A stretch of DNA of 33,777 bases from Candidatus Melainabacteria bacterium. Its GTDB lineage: Bacteria > Cyanobacteriota > Vampirovibrionia > Obscuribacterales > Obscuribacteraceae. The notes under the pieces are model-generated. The model saw only the letters and a list, made by a program, of their open reading frames with translations. It had not been told where the DNA came from and ran no database searches. Of the stretch, positions 26,201-33,777 are shown one piece after another. Each line of letters opens with the position of its first letter. Positions within the stretch are counted from its first letter, which is position 1. Where the stretch lies: positions 1-33,777 of the forward strand of contig PLXC01000044.1 of assembly GCA_003151275.1 (NCBI GenBank), given 5' to 3'. The position numbers were made by a program, and so were the translations under genes.

Positions 26201-26876
26201 CACTTTCGGCAACGTCAGTTTGTTCGCCCCAGACTTCTGGCGATGCCGGCGGTAAGTCGCAATACCAATCATAGAATGACAGACTGACTCCGCCCATGAG
26301 CTGCAGAAATCGCGAGCCGGATGCGTAGCTCACCATCGACATGGCGGGAATCGGTGAGAATCCGACGATGCGATCGGGACCAAAACGTTTAGTGGTATAG
26401 ATGTTGGCCGCGGCCATAATCTCGTTTACTTCTTCCCAACTGCTGCGGCGAAAACCGCCTTTGCCTCTGGCTGTCTGGTATCGGCTGCGCGACTCAGGAT
26501 TGGTGACGATTGATTCCCAGGCAGCGACGACGTCATCTGCATGAATGCGTTTGGCTTCACGCCACAGATCAATTAGCGATCCTCGCACATAAGGGTATTT
26601 GACGCGCAGTGGGCTGTACAAATACCAGGAACATGAGATGCCTCGCTGACAGCCCCTCGGTTCATGCGACGGGATGTCTTTGCTGATGATCGGATAGTCG
26701 AGTGCTTGCAATTCCCAAGTGACAATACCGTTTTTGACGTAGACATTCCAACTGCAAGATCCAGTGCAATTGACGCCATGCGTGCTTCTAACGATCTTGT
26801 CGTATTGCCAGCGATTCCTGTAGAAGTCTTCCCACTGACGCTGCTTTGGTGCAAAAATGTCTCTAATCCATGTCAT
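23238..26876 (-). CDS. narG: NarG, respiratory nitrate reductase catalytic subunit
   Basis: The start is ATG 26876, overlapping the cytochrome c stop in an ATGA; a longer frame from 26957 runs into that gene. The 1212-aa protein matches NarG in length and in motifs: [20 protein letters not shown] near residue 31 with the FS0 cluster ligands His33, Cys37, Cys41 and Cys76, and [20 protein letters not shown] with Asp207 as the molybdenum ligand. There is no Tat signal, only the twin-arginine-less N-terminus of cytoplasmic NarG, so nitrate must be imported, which agrees with the narK gene nearby. It reduces nitrate to nitrite with a bis-MGD cofactor. No cofactor synthesis genes are in the window. 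Confidence 0.97.
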   Translation of the reverse strand: MTWIRDIFAPKQRQWEDFYRNRWQYDKIVRSTHGVNCTGSCSWNVYVKNGIVTWELQALDYPIISKDIPSHEPRGCQRGISCSWYLYSPLRVKYPYVRGSLIDLWREAKRIHADDVVAAWESIVTNPESRSRYQTARGKGGFRRSSWEEVNEIMAAANIYTTKRFGPDRIVGFSPIPAMSMVSYASGSRFLQLMGGVSLSFYDWYCDLPPASPEVWGEQTDVAESADWFHSRFVAVVGSNVLMTRTPDAHFLVEARHGGSKVVVFTPDFAQVSKIADEWVPINQGQDGAFWMAVNHVILKEFYYQKQVPYFIDYVKKYSDLPFLVTLERHKDGTYSAGKLLRASQVATTKDLENADWKMFMLDATTGKLALPKGTMGHRWQKTKGEWNLKLEDSISGAIIDPVLFLQDEETDAKTAPVKFSDFSEGTNDSAVVRNVPVREIETTSGPILVTTAMELLMAQFGVSRGLAGEYPQSYEDEFAPYTPAWQEKFTGVKSDVVINFAREWATTAERSQGKCSVIIGAGANHWYHNNLIYRSIITSLILCGCVGKSGGGLNHYVGQEKLAPQASWAPLAFANDWYPASRLQNSPSFHYMNSDQWRYDTKFDDVCPVPDGDHGISTGHTADKQVQAVRNGWLPCFPQFDQNNFELLEEAKSGGAKTDAEIVDYVVKKLKAKELKFGMEDPDNPECFPRVWYIWRGNAILSSAKGHEYFLRHYLGTHSNVIADEEGKGLVEEVTWHDKVELGKMDLVVDLNFRMDSSALYSDIVLPAATFYEKHDLNSTDMHTFIHPLQPAVPPCWEAKSDWDIFRGIALSTSKLAETHLPEPIQDIIVTPLMHDTPAEIAQASIKDWIKGECEPIPGKTMPNIRIVERDYPNLYNKFISLGPLIRSNGLAVHGTHYDVDDLYDEYMRTHTSETWNGKTYPSIREALDACEVILYLAAETNGECAFRAFEAESVKTGIDHTHLAKDTRAIRYSFDDLNAQPRRVLTTPYWTGIVNGERTYSAYCQNVEELIPWRTLTGRQHLYLDHEAYIAYGEHLPTHKPRITMHATRDLVKSSKDAGSLVLNYVTPHGKWHIHSTFGDTLRMKTLSRGIEPIWINDKDADLIGVEDNDWVEVFNDHGVVCTRACVSARIPRGLSFIYHSPERTISVPKSKERNMKRAGGHNSLTRTRLKPLFMVGGYAQFTFAFNYWGPTGVNRDTFVIVKPLANPQF

Positions 26877-27676
26877 GAGCGCTGTCTCCGTTGCAATTTT
26901 GCGCGAGCACCAGTTTTGCGGTTCCGGTAACCATATGCGATGGCTGCAACAATGCAACCAGCGACGAGAAGAGCGGCAAGATACCAGGGGAAATGAGTTT
27001 GGCGCTCCGGATGATCTTTCAAATTGAAGAGATACTTACCTATGTCAATCGCTTCCTGCCTCGTTAGAGGATGATCTCTATATGCGTCTTTCATCACCTT
27101 GTAGGGCGTATGTTCACACGCGGCAACAAGGGCAACTTCAGTCATTTTGCTTGATATGCTGGCTAGCTCTGGTCCCATCTTGCCTGTGCCTGCACTATGG
27201 CAAGCAATGCAAGAAAGACCGCCATTTTGCAGGGGCTCTTCGCCCAAAAATAGACTCCTGCCGCGTTGCGGCGAACCAGGCTCCGCTTGCTTTGGTTCCT
27301 CTGGTGGCATCACTGGTGCCAACGTCGTTTTTGACTGACCGGTTACGCCATCCTTCTTTATAGCTGCAGAACTGCCACTTTTTAAATATTGAACGAGTGC
27401 ATCTACTTCTTCATCGCTTAAAGGACCGACGTTCTTTTCCATTCTTTTGACGGCTTTATGGAGATTGCTTGAATCCCATTTCTTAGTTGGTGCCAAGTCT
27501 GGTCCAACCGAGCTGCCACCACCGACAGTATGACAGCCGGCGCATTTCTGACTGAATAAGGAAGCGGCATCTATTGCTGAGGCCGCCTGAGCGACAATGA
27601 AAAAAGCGAGGATATCGAAGATAGCTGCCTGGCACAGCTGCTGAACAGACAATCTCATTTTGATCGCATTTCTCAT
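26873..27676 (-). CDS. Diheme cytochrome c, NarC-like, membrane anchored
   Basis: The 267-aa protein has a signal sequence ([16 protein letters not shown], about 19-35), two heme motifs, CAGCH and CIACH, in separate class-I cytochrome folds (about 38-100 and 135-220), a proline-rich linker between them ([18 protein letters not shown]) and a C-terminal membrane helix ([20 protein letters not shown]) with a basic end. ATG 27676 has GGAG at good spacing. It overlaps narG by 4 bases, as does narC in the narCGHJI operons of Thermus. It probably takes electrons from the Rieske/cytochrome c branch or delivers them to or from the nitrate reductase. Confidence 0.9.
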   Translation of the reverse strand: MRNAIKMRLSVQQLCQAAIFDILAFFIVAQAASAIDAASLFSQKCAGCHTVGGGSSVGPDLAPTKKWDSSNLHKAVKRMEKNVGPLSDEEVDALVQYLKSGSSAAIKKDGVTGQSKTTLAPVMPPEEPKQAEPGSPQRGRSLFLGEEPLQNGGLSCIACHSAGTGKMGPELASISSKMTEVALVAACEHTPYKVMKDAYRDHPLTRQEAIDIGKYLFNLKDHPERQTHFPWYLAALLVAGCIVAAIAYGYRNRKTGARAKLQRRQRS

Positions 27677-27759
27677 AGGTTCTCCGAAATCATTTTGGCA
27701 TCCCGGTTACCCATTGGTATCGCTCTTAGGGCTGAGATGTTTTTTTGCCGGCGCAGCAA

Positions 27760-28101
27760 TTACTTTCTTGGTGCGTTGCTTTCCTCAATGATGTCATCAA
27801 CCCAAGAGAGCGTAGCCATCATGCTGGGGAAGCCCATTGTCGTTACGGACAAGAGAACCGCATGGCGGATTTCTTCTTTCGTCAGACCAGCTTCCAGAGC
27901 TCGCCGACAATGCGAGTGAACAGCGCCTTCCAGACGCGCTCCGGCAGCCAGGGCCAATTTGACCAGCGCTATCTCCTTCTGGTTAAGAGGGCCTGCGACC
28001 GTTGCGGCCTTACCCAGTTGTTCATAAGCTTGAAATATTTGCGGATGAGCCTCCTGGAATTGAAGGTATCGACCTGGCAGCTTGCCTGATTTTGTTGTCA
28101 T
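27760..28101 (-). CDS. Carboxymuconolactone decarboxylase/AhpD-like protein
   Basis: The 113-aa protein is an all-helical CMD/AhpD-like domain: LNQKEIALVKLALAAGARLE, then HSHCRRALEAGLTKEEIRHA and VTTMGFPSMMATLSWVDD. In AhpD the catalytic motif is CxxC; here only one cysteine remains in the helix (SHCRRA), so peroxidase chemistry of the AhpD type is unlikely and a gamma-carboxymuconolactone-type or unknown reaction is possible. It is 83 bp upstream of the NarC-like gene on the same strand and may be the first gene of the nar operon. ATG 28101 has GAGG about eleven bases upstream. Confidence 0.85.
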   Translation of the reverse strand: MTTKSGKLPGRYLQFQEAHPQIFQAYEQLGKAATVAGPLNQKEIALVKLALAAGARLEGAVHSHCRRALEAGLTKEEIRHAVLLSVTTMGFPSMMATLSWVDDIIEESNAPRK

Positions 28102-28470
28102 TGTGCCTAAACCTCTTCGTGAAACTGGCGTCCAAAATACCAGATTCGAGGTAATTACTGCGCACTGCCGTCAATAGCGATAGCAATCATTTCCATAAAG
28201 CGCTGACAAATCATTCGTTCGGATGACTTATGCAGACAAATGTCGCTCAGATCATTCGAAAGATGGATTATTTTTGGCAACCTGCAACTCTGCATTTCGT
28301 TGCTTTCGCAGCACCACTTCCGGTGCCGGTGCCGGAAAGAAATTCTCTTTAACTTACGTTGCTCAATTGTAGTGGGATGATTACTTTTTGTAGTTCGAGC
28401 GCTATAGTAATCTTGTTAGCCTGATTGCCAATGTGCTGGGCAGCTTGCCAGCGACAGAGGAGGCAGTAAA
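28102..28470. promoter_or_regulatory. Divergent regulatory region between the nar operon and the flavoprotein gene
   Basis: These 370 bases separate two divergent transcripts and must hold both promoters. I see a repeated ATCATTCG (about 28210 and 28252) in the middle and a GC-rich CCGGTGCCGGTGCCGG run near 28319. No obvious FNR-type TTGAT-N4-ATCAA site is present. A purine-rich ribosome binding site (GAGGAGG) lies just before the GTG at 28471. Confidence 0.4.
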
Positions 28471-29934
28471 GTGAGTGAGCCGATCCTGATTCAAGGCGGC
28501 ATGGGAGCTGCTGTATCCAACTGGCAGCTGGCGCGTGCTGTATCCACACAAGGACATCTTGGCGTTGTCTCTGGTACCGCGCTCGATTGCGTGTTGGCGC
28601 GCCGCCTCCAGACTGGCGATCCAGAAGGACATATGCGCCGGGCGCTCGAACATTTTCCTCTCAGGCAAGTAGCTGCCGACATACTATCGCGCTATTACAT
28701 CCCTGATGGCAAGAAGGATGATCAGCCATTCCGGGCCGTCCCCATGTTCAAACTCAACTCTGATCAGAGTCTTTTAAATCTGACCTTAGCCGCTAATTTC
28801 GTGGAAGTCTACCTGGCCAAAGAAGGACATGATGGCGTCGTTGGCATTAACTACTTGGAGAAAATCCAGTTGCCGACATTACCGTCTCTTTATGGTGCAA
28901 TGCTGGCGGGAGTCGACTATGTGCTCATGGGCGCCGGCATACCTAGAGCCATCCCTGGCATACTCGACAAATTTTCAAAACATGAGGCTGTTTCGATGAA
29001 GATCAATGTCGAGGGAGCGACTACTGAAGATGACTTCGAGACATTTTTTGATCCGCAGTTGATCAACCCCCAGCATCAGGGCTCGCTCAAGCGACCGAAG
29101 TTTCTGGCCATTGTTTCTTCATCAGTTCTAGCGGCAACAATGGCTAAAAAATCTAGTGGCAGAGTTGATGGCTTTGTGATTGAGAATCCGACCGCCGGTG
29201 GACACAATGCGCCACCCCGCGGAGCACTCACGATCGACGAAAAGGGCGAGCCAGTTTACGGGCCACGCGATGAAGTCGATCTCGAGGCGGTCAAGAAGCT
29301 TGGACTGCCTTTCTGGCTGGCTGGTTCCTTTGCCGATCCTAAGAAGTTACAAGAGGCTCGAGACCTGGGTGCATGTGGTATTCAAGTCGGCACCGTCTTT
29401 GCTTTTTGCCGTGAATCCGGAATCGAAGCTGAGGTAAAAAAGAGGATCGTCCAAAAGGCGATAGCGGGCACTGTGGAAGTATTTACAGATCCGCTCGCGT
29501 CACCTACAGGTTTCCCTTTCAAGGTTGTCGAACTGGAAGGTTCGCATTCTGAGCAAGACGTTTATGAAAATCGCCCACGCCTGTGCGATCTTGGCTATTT
29601 GCGCAGTGCATACAAGAAAGAAGATGGATCTCTCGGGTTCCGTTGCCCGGGCGAGCCGGTGGATGTTTATGTGCAGAAGGGTGGCAAGGTCGAAGATACC
29701 GTCGGACGCAAGTGTCTCTGCAATGGGCTAGTCGCCAACATCGGGATGCCGCAGATCCGCAAGAACGGCTATGTCGAGAAAATGCTGATTACCTCAGGCA
29801 ACGATTTGCAACACATTGCCTGTTTTGTGAAGGATGGGGAAACATCCTACGGTGCAGCAGACGTAATAAATTACCTAATCGGACCTGTAGAGCAGGAATG
29901 CACCACCAATGGTGCGACTAATCGAACTGTCTGA
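28471..29934 (+). CDS. Nitronate monooxygenase-like flavoprotein with a cysteine-containing C-terminal extension
   Basis: GTG 28471 has GAGGAGG at eight bases. The 487-aa product is an FMN-binding TIM barrel of the 2-nitropropane dioxygenase/nitronate monooxygenase family: PILIQGGMGAAVSNWQLARA at the start, VDGFVIENPTAGGHNAPPRG around residue 240 and the phosphate-binding DLGACGIQVGTVFAFC near 300. The barrel normally ends at about 350; the extra 120 residues hold Cys372, Cys392, Cys415 and Cys417 (RLCDLGY, FRCPGEP, GRKCLCNG), which could bind a metal. These enzymes oxidise nitronates, toxic nitro-compounds, to nitrite and aldehyde or ketone. Divergence from the nar operon suggests a link to nitrogen-oxide metabolism, but that is inference. 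Confidence 0.88.
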   Translation: MSEPILIQGGMGAAVSNWQLARAVSTQGHLGVVSGTALDCVLARRLQTGDPEGHMRRALEHFPLRQVAADILSRYYIPDGKKDDQPFRAVPMFKLNSDQSLLNLTLAANFVEVYLAKEGHDGVVGINYLEKIQLPTLPSLYGAMLAGVDYVLMGAGIPRAIPGILDKFSKHEAVSMKINVEGATTEDDFETFFDPQLINPQHQGSLKRPKFLAIVSSSVLAATMAKKSSGRVDGFVIENPTAGGHNAPPRGALTIDEKGEPVYGPRDEVDLEAVKKLGLPFWLAGSFADPKKLQEARDLGACGIQVGTVFAFCRESGIEAEVKKRIVQKAIAGTVEVFTDPLASPTGFPFKVVELEGSHSEQDVYENRPRLCDLGYLRSAYKKEDGSLGFRCPGEPVDVYVQKGGKVEDTVGRKCLCNGLVANIGMPQIRKNGYVEKMLITSGNDLQHIACFVKDGETSYGAADVINYLIGPVEQECTTNGATNRTV

Positions 29935-30442
29935 TTGCTGTCGAGACTTGTCCGGCGATAAACGCCAGGTCCTTAACAGCATGGTTACCTGCAAGAAACC
30001 TTGACGCTTTGATCGGGCGGGTGATACTAATGAGTGTAAGTTCATCGCCAGTCTTTCGCATCCAGAGCCAATAGATTTTGCTTGTTCTTCGTTGTTCTAA
30101 CTGATCGTATGTTGGTCCCGATCCAATAAATTTTGTCCGTGCCGTGGAAACTCTTCATCCGTACTTTTTGTTGCAAACGTTATTGGCCCCGATCCAATAA
30201 TACAGTTCGCCGTGCCGAAGCTGGCTTCGCCTGCTTCTAAATTGACGCGGTTGAATTTTTCGCTGCGCATTCGCATCGCAAAAAATGTGCGCATTGTAAT
30301 TCGAGAACTCGTTGCCGTGTTCAACGATACTGCTACGCGCTCAACAAAACTCAGCTGCACAGTCCATTGCGCAATCACAGGCATGGCAATTCTTACTTGC
30401 GCACGCTTGATTGGACAACCTTAAATTGGAGTACAAGTAGAG
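29935..30442. other. Intergenic region with a direct repeat
   Basis: Two short frames here, one on each strand, have no recognisable domain and no ribosome binding site; I do not call them. The region contains the direct repeat listed at 30111-30217 and the promoter of the pilus-like genes. Confidence 0.5.
30111..30217 (+). repeat. Two direct repeats with TTGG...CCAA symmetry
   Basis: GTTGGTCCCGATCCAATAAA at 30111 and ATTGGCCCCGATCCAATAAT at 30182 are near-identical, and the similarity continues for about 15 more bases to TCCGTGCCG and CGCCGTGCCG. The offset is 71 bp. The first part is also an inverted repeat (TTGG/CCAA). They lie upstream of the TadE-like genes. Confidence 0.6.
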
Positions 30443-31000
30443 ATGATTGCTCGTCTAAATAAACGCAGACGTCAGACTGCGTATACCCTTGCAGAGTTTG
30501 GACCGACGCTGTTTATAGCATTCTGTTTGATTGTCTTGCCCCTCTTAGCCTTTGGCATGATTGGTGCCAGATATGTATTTCTTCTTAATGCAGCGCGTCT
30601 TTCAGTGCAGCAAGCGGCGAGGTGCAAGTCTTTTCTTGTTGATACCTCTGCCACTGATCGATCGGCTGTAAACACAGCCAAAACAGTGGCAAAGGCCTCG
30701 ATCAATGGTATCGGAGGAGGGCTTGTAACTCTGACTTCCACAAATGTCTACATCAGGGTTTGTCCACTTGGCGGCGGCGTTGCTTCAGTAACGACGCCGG
30801 GTGCCAACCAACCTTTGACCACACCAGCTGATACAGCGAACAATACTTACGATTGCGAATGCGTATTGCAAGGTATAGTTCAGCCTCTCTTTCCGGGCGG
30901 GCATAGCCTTTTGGGCGGCATCCCAGGATTCAATGCGCCAATCAATGCCAACATCCGCATGGATTGCTTTTTTGAGAACGATTCCAACTTGAATCAATGA
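30443..31000 (+). CDS. TadE-like pseudopilin-type membrane protein
   Basis: The 185-aa protein has a basic N-terminus (MIARLNKRRRQ), then TAYTLAEFGPTLFIAFCLIV, a hydrophobic helix with a glutamate near its start, as in TadE/TadF pseudopilins. The rest is exported and holds paired cysteines (YIRVCPLGG, YDCECVLQG, MDCFFEN) that could form disulfides. TadE-like proteins are minor components of tight-adherence (Flp) pili. It starts a three-gene cluster with a second TadE-like gene 16 bp downstream and a TadG-like gene after it; no secretion ATPase or prepilin peptidase is in the window. Confidence 0.75.
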   Translation: MIARLNKRRRQTAYTLAEFGPTLFIAFCLIVLPLLAFGMIGARYVFLLNAARLSVQQAARCKSFLVDTSATDRSAVNTAKTVAKASINGIGGGLVTLTSTNVYIRVCPLGGGVASVTTPGANQPLTTPADTANNTYDCECVLQGIVQPLFPGGHSLLGGIPGFNAPINANIRMDCFFENDSNLNQ

Positions 31001-31016
31001 GGTCCTAGTTAAAGCT

Positions 31017-31511
31017 ATGCGCAGAAATGTGAATCTACGAAGGCGCAACAATGGTGTCAGTGCAATTGAAACAGCAATCGCAGCATTCTTTCTAATCGTC
31101 ATTGTCGCCATTGCTGTCGATCTGACCGTGCTGACCATGGGTTTCACGATGCTGGACACTGCCGCCAGAGACGCTGCCCGCGGTGCTGGTTCGCAACAAA
31201 CTTATGCGAAAGCCGTCTCGGCCGCTCAATCTCAACTTTCTATTCACCAAACAGATGGCGTATTTATCAAACAGCCAACATTAACAAGCACCAGCTCACC
31301 GCACTTTGTCTATCAAGACTTTGGCGGCGCAGCGCCGCCGAATCCCAATCAGTCTCCCTACGTGACAGTAACTTGCCAAACAGATATTCACTTGCCGGTG
31401 AACACTCCATTTTTCGGCAACGACTTAAAAAACCTGACTGCCGGTGGTTATTTCACGATCGCAAGACGCTACACATTTCCAATTGTGAAAGCGAAATATT
31501 ATGGCGGTTAA
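31017..31511 (+). CDS. TadE-like pseudopilin
   Basis: The 164-aa protein begins with basic residues (MRRNVNLRRRNN) and then GVSAIETAIAAFFLIVIVAI, the TadE pattern of Gly, small residues, a glutamate at the beginning of the helix and a long hydrophobic segment. The external part contains ARDAARGAGSQQTY, typical of TadE proteins just after the helix. It probably forms part of the tight-adherence pilus with the preceding and following gene products. It is placed 16 bp after the first TadE-like gene and 41 bp before the TadG-like gene, so all three are likely one transcript. Confidence 0.82.
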   Translation: MRRNVNLRRRNNGVSAIETAIAAFFLIVIVAIAVDLTVLTMGFTMLDTAARDAARGAGSQQTYAKAVSAAQSQLSIHQTDGVFIKQPTLTSTSSPHFVYQDFGGAAPPNPNQSPYVTVTCQTDIHLPVNTPFFGNDLKNLTAGGYFTIARRYTFPIVKAKYYGG

Positions 31512-31552
31512 CTGACAGCTGATAGCACCAGATCACAAAAAAGAGATGAATT

Positions 31553-33568
31553 ATGCGCTTGAAAACCAAAGAAAATATGCAATCCATTCGATCACATAAA
31601 GGTCTGGCCGTAACAGCGTTAATGGCTATTATAGCCGTTTTTATCGTTGGTCCGCTCTCAATGTTGATCTACGAAATGACGCAATACAATCTAGCCCGGC
31701 AGGAGTTGAAAGCCTGCGTCGATTCAGCAGCCTTGACAGCGGCGTGTTCTACAACAGCTTCTAACAGCTCGGTGCCGTCTGTAACCCAGACAGCAGCTAT
31801 GAATCAGGCCGCATACATGTTTGCACAAAATACGATTCTAAATCAAAGCCTCAGCACAACACCTGCTTATAGCTATGGTGCAGGTAATCCTACCTGGACG
31901 CCTGTGGCGAATAGATCACAATTGTATTTCCAATTTCTCGATCCCGTAACGAAAAATCCGGTTGCCTTTGGCAGCGCCAACGGCAAGATAATGCGCGTCT
32001 TCGGAAGCTTCGCCTTCGTGCCGACCTTTGCAAAATTTATTGGCTTAGGAGCAGGCCCTTATTTGGCCGTCGAGCGGGCGGATGGCGGCTTGCCGCAACT
32101 TGATGTGGTTTTGTGCTTCGATGTTTCAGGCTCGATGGATGACTTCACAAAAATCAGTTTGGTGAACAGATATTCTAACGGCAGCAATCCTGTCGGCAAG
32201 ACCGGCTACAACATTTTGCCTGGCACAACGGTGGTCGGTGGTCACTCTACAAACAACGGACGGGGACCACTTTATTGGGCAACCGGAGCCACTAACACTA
32301 CAGGATCTGCAAATAATGCCACCTACCCAATGGACATCGATAGTGGCGGAGGAAATTCATACGGCAACTATTACATGAACAATGTCGGTCATGGCACGCA
32401 CACGGGCGCTCTGCCTCCGCAGAGTAAAGCAACAGTTGAAGCATTCCAGGGCGGATTTGGCTTCACAGATTGTGTTGTCAATCTTGATGGCACTGATACC
32501 GAATCCAATGGCATCACGATCAACGGACTTTCCTTTCCTGCCGATGATCCCGTCACCCACAAAGGACTGGGTGTGCTTGTTGAAGCATCGCGCGGCAACT
32601 TGGAAAATTCAGCTGTCGCTAACGCGGCAGGCGTTCCATGGACCACCTGGGGTATTACACCGCAGCCAGGTTATTTTCAGGCATACTATAAAGCCGCCAT
32701 GTCGGCCCAGGCAGGTTTCCCCGATGCAAGCGTGTCAGTGCCACTAAGGCACCCGATTGGAGATGCAATCGTCGCTGCTCAATCATTCTTTGGTGTTTTG
32801 AGCAATGATGCTGATGTTCACTTTGGCCTTGTCACTTTTTCAGATGTAGGCGGTGTCAATGATCTGCCAGGAGATCCATATGGCTCACCATCTTATTACC
32901 TGAGTACTAACATTAACGCATATAGCGGGGGAGAGGTTTCGTCGACGACACCTTATCCCACAGAGAAAATTAAAGTAATAAGTCCGGCCATTCGTCTCGA
33001 CCCAACTCCAGGACCTGCTTACAGCAAATATTCGGGCGCTACGCCTGCCCCAATCAACACTGTTGATGGTGCTCTTTTCTCCACCGCCGGTGGTGCTCAA
33101 CAATACGGCATCAGCACGGTGGTAGCGAGAGGCGGCACTAACATTCAAGATGCACTGAGCCGCGCTCTTTCGATGCAGCTTGGCTCCAAGACAACTGACC
33201 CGCCTACAACTGGGGCTCCATCAAGCTATTCGTCCTTGAATCTGGGAAGAAAAGGTGCGACACGAGCAATTGTCTTGTTCACAGATGGACTGCCAACAGC
33301 CGGCGGTGACAACGGCACCAGTGACCCGAACGCGCAAGCAGTGGCCAGGGCCGCAAAAGCTGCGGGCATTCCAATCTACACAATTGGCCTTTGTCTGACG
33401 CCGGCCTTGCAACCCCTGCAAACAACCGTCTTGACTGATGCTACTGGTTCCAGTGGAATTGCAGCGCTCTCTGGAAACGGCGCCACATTCACTCAGACTA
33501 CGAACCCTGCCCAACTGAATGCGGTATTCCAGAACGTAGCCAGGCAGCTCGTTCAACTGGTCCAATGA
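31553..33568 (+). CDS. TadG-like protein with a split von Willebrand A domain
   Basis: The 671-aa protein has an N-terminal membrane helix (LAVTALMAIIAVFIVGPLSM) followed by TQYNLARQELKACVDSAALT, the TadG pattern. From about residue 184 it is a von Willebrand factor A domain with a metal-binding MIDAS: DVSGS (Asp190, Ser192, Ser194), GGTNIQDAL (Thr) and VLFTDGLPTAGG (Asp). Between the first MIDAS strand and the next recognisable helix (GDAIVAAQSFFGVL) lie about 200 residues rich in Gly, Asn, Ser and Thr, far more than in an ordinary VWA. It probably acts as an adhesin or pilus-associated component outside the cell. ATG 31553 has AAGAG upstream. Confidence 0.85.
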   Translation: MRLKTKENMQSIRSHKGLAVTALMAIIAVFIVGPLSMLIYEMTQYNLARQELKACVDSAALTAACSTTASNSSVPSVTQTAAMNQAAYMFAQNTILNQSLSTTPAYSYGAGNPTWTPVANRSQLYFQFLDPVTKNPVAFGSANGKIMRVFGSFAFVPTFAKFIGLGAGPYLAVERADGGLPQLDVVLCFDVSGSMDDFTKISLVNRYSNGSNPVGKTGYNILPGTTVVGGHSTNNGRGPLYWATGATNTTGSANNATYPMDIDSGGGNSYGNYYMNNVGHGTHTGALPPQSKATVEAFQGGFGFTDCVVNLDGTDTESNGITINGLSFPADDPVTHKGLGVLVEASRGNLENSAVANAAGVPWTTWGITPQPGYFQAYYKAAMSAQAGFPDASVSVPLRHPIGDAIVAAQSFFGVLSNDADVHFGLVTFSDVGGVNDLPGDPYGSPSYYLSTNINAYSGGEVSSTTPYPTEKIKVISPAIRLDPTPGPAYSKYSGATPAPINTVDGALFSTAGGAQQYGISTVVARGGTNIQDALSRALSMQLGSKTTDPPTTGAPSSYSSLNLGRKGATRAIVLFTDGLPTAGGDNGTSDPNAQAVARAAKAAGIPIYTIGLCLTPALQPLQTTVLTDATGSSGIAALSGNGATFTQTTNPAQLNAVFQNVARQLVQLVQ

Positions 33569-33777
33569 GAATAGATAGATCCGTGCGCGTCCCTTTATGG
33601 AGTTCAACCAGGCAGTGAAAAGTTATGCTCAGAAGTTTTGTTTTGAATAATTGAAAAAGGTGGCGTATTCTTTCAACACCTTTCTCACTTTAAACTCCTG
33701 CTCCCATCTCAATGAATTGAGCTTGAGCAATTGGCGCAAACTCTATAGAGTCCTTCGCACACGGTACAAAACGAGCC
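33569..33777. other. Downstream intergenic sequence to the right edge
   Basis: The last 209 bases hold no gene or hairpin that I can support. Confidence 0.5.

Noticed and set aside
28310..28340. CCGGTGCCGGTGCCGG run as an operator
   Set aside because: It is a short GC-rich tandem repeat without a convincing dyad at promoter spacing.
29899..29916. TGCACCACCAATGGTGCG as another copy of the palindrome family
   Set aside because: It lies inside the coding sequence of the flavoprotein gene, and its centre differs from the other copies; six-base arms can occur by chance.
30097..30384. Minus-strand 95-aa frame before the TadE-like genes
   Set aside because: It contains both copies of the direct repeat, has no domain and no ribosome binding site; a plus-strand 70-aa frame in the same place is equally unsupported.
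1..33777. CRISPR arrays, prophage, integrases or transposase genes
   Set aside because: I found no regularly spaced repeats and no phage or recombinase proteins in the window.

Overview
The window is about 50% GC and looks like a chromosomal segment of a heterotrophic, nitrate-respiring environmental bacterium. The mix of a zinc-ribbon Ser/Thr kinase carrying TPRs, a TPR-rich secretome, TadE/TadG-type pilus genes and a composite nar operon resembles Candidatus Obscuribacter-type Vampirovibrionia (Melainabacteria). That placement is inference from gene content; no rRNA or other phylogenetic marker is present.

Layout. 1-2.3 kb: a membrane-protein gene running off the left edge, a remnant of an ArsR regulator C-terminus, an SRPBCC (AHSA1-like) gene fused to a signal-peptide/coiled-coil tail, and a small membrane-protein gene broken by frame changes. 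2.3-8.3 kb: a secreted TPR protein, a transmembrane Ser/Thr kinase with extracytoplasmic TPRs, and a convergent TPR/multi-TM protein. 8.4-10.5 kb: a small secreted protein and an alginate-lyase-like protein, both broken by apparent single-base losses in homopolymers, and a glycine-rich protein. 10.8-14.3 kb: a triple-PAS histidine kinase translationally coupled to a single-domain response regulator, and a DEDDh exonuclease flanked by two near-identical palindromes.

14.8-28.1 kb is a nitrate respiration island. An HxlR regulator is divergent from a NarK transporter, with an 11-bp inverted repeat between them; a TDT/TehA-like anion channel follows. On the minus strand runs a tight operon: carboxymuconolactone decarboxylase-like protein, diheme cytochrome c, narG, narH, narJ, a NarI-Rieske fusion, cytochrome b, monoheme cytochrome c, and a truncated VOC gene. 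The genes suggest that NarGHI is physically joined to a bc-type complex: the NarI half has all four heme histidines, the fused Rieske half has its own internal twin-arginine motif and membrane anchor, and the next two genes supply cytochrome b and c. This is the most striking feature of the window.

28.5-33.8 kb: a nitronate-monooxygenase-like flavoprotein divergent from the nar operon, a non-coding stretch with direct repeats, then two TadE-like pseudopilin genes and a TadG-like protein whose von Willebrand A domain is split by a large insertion.
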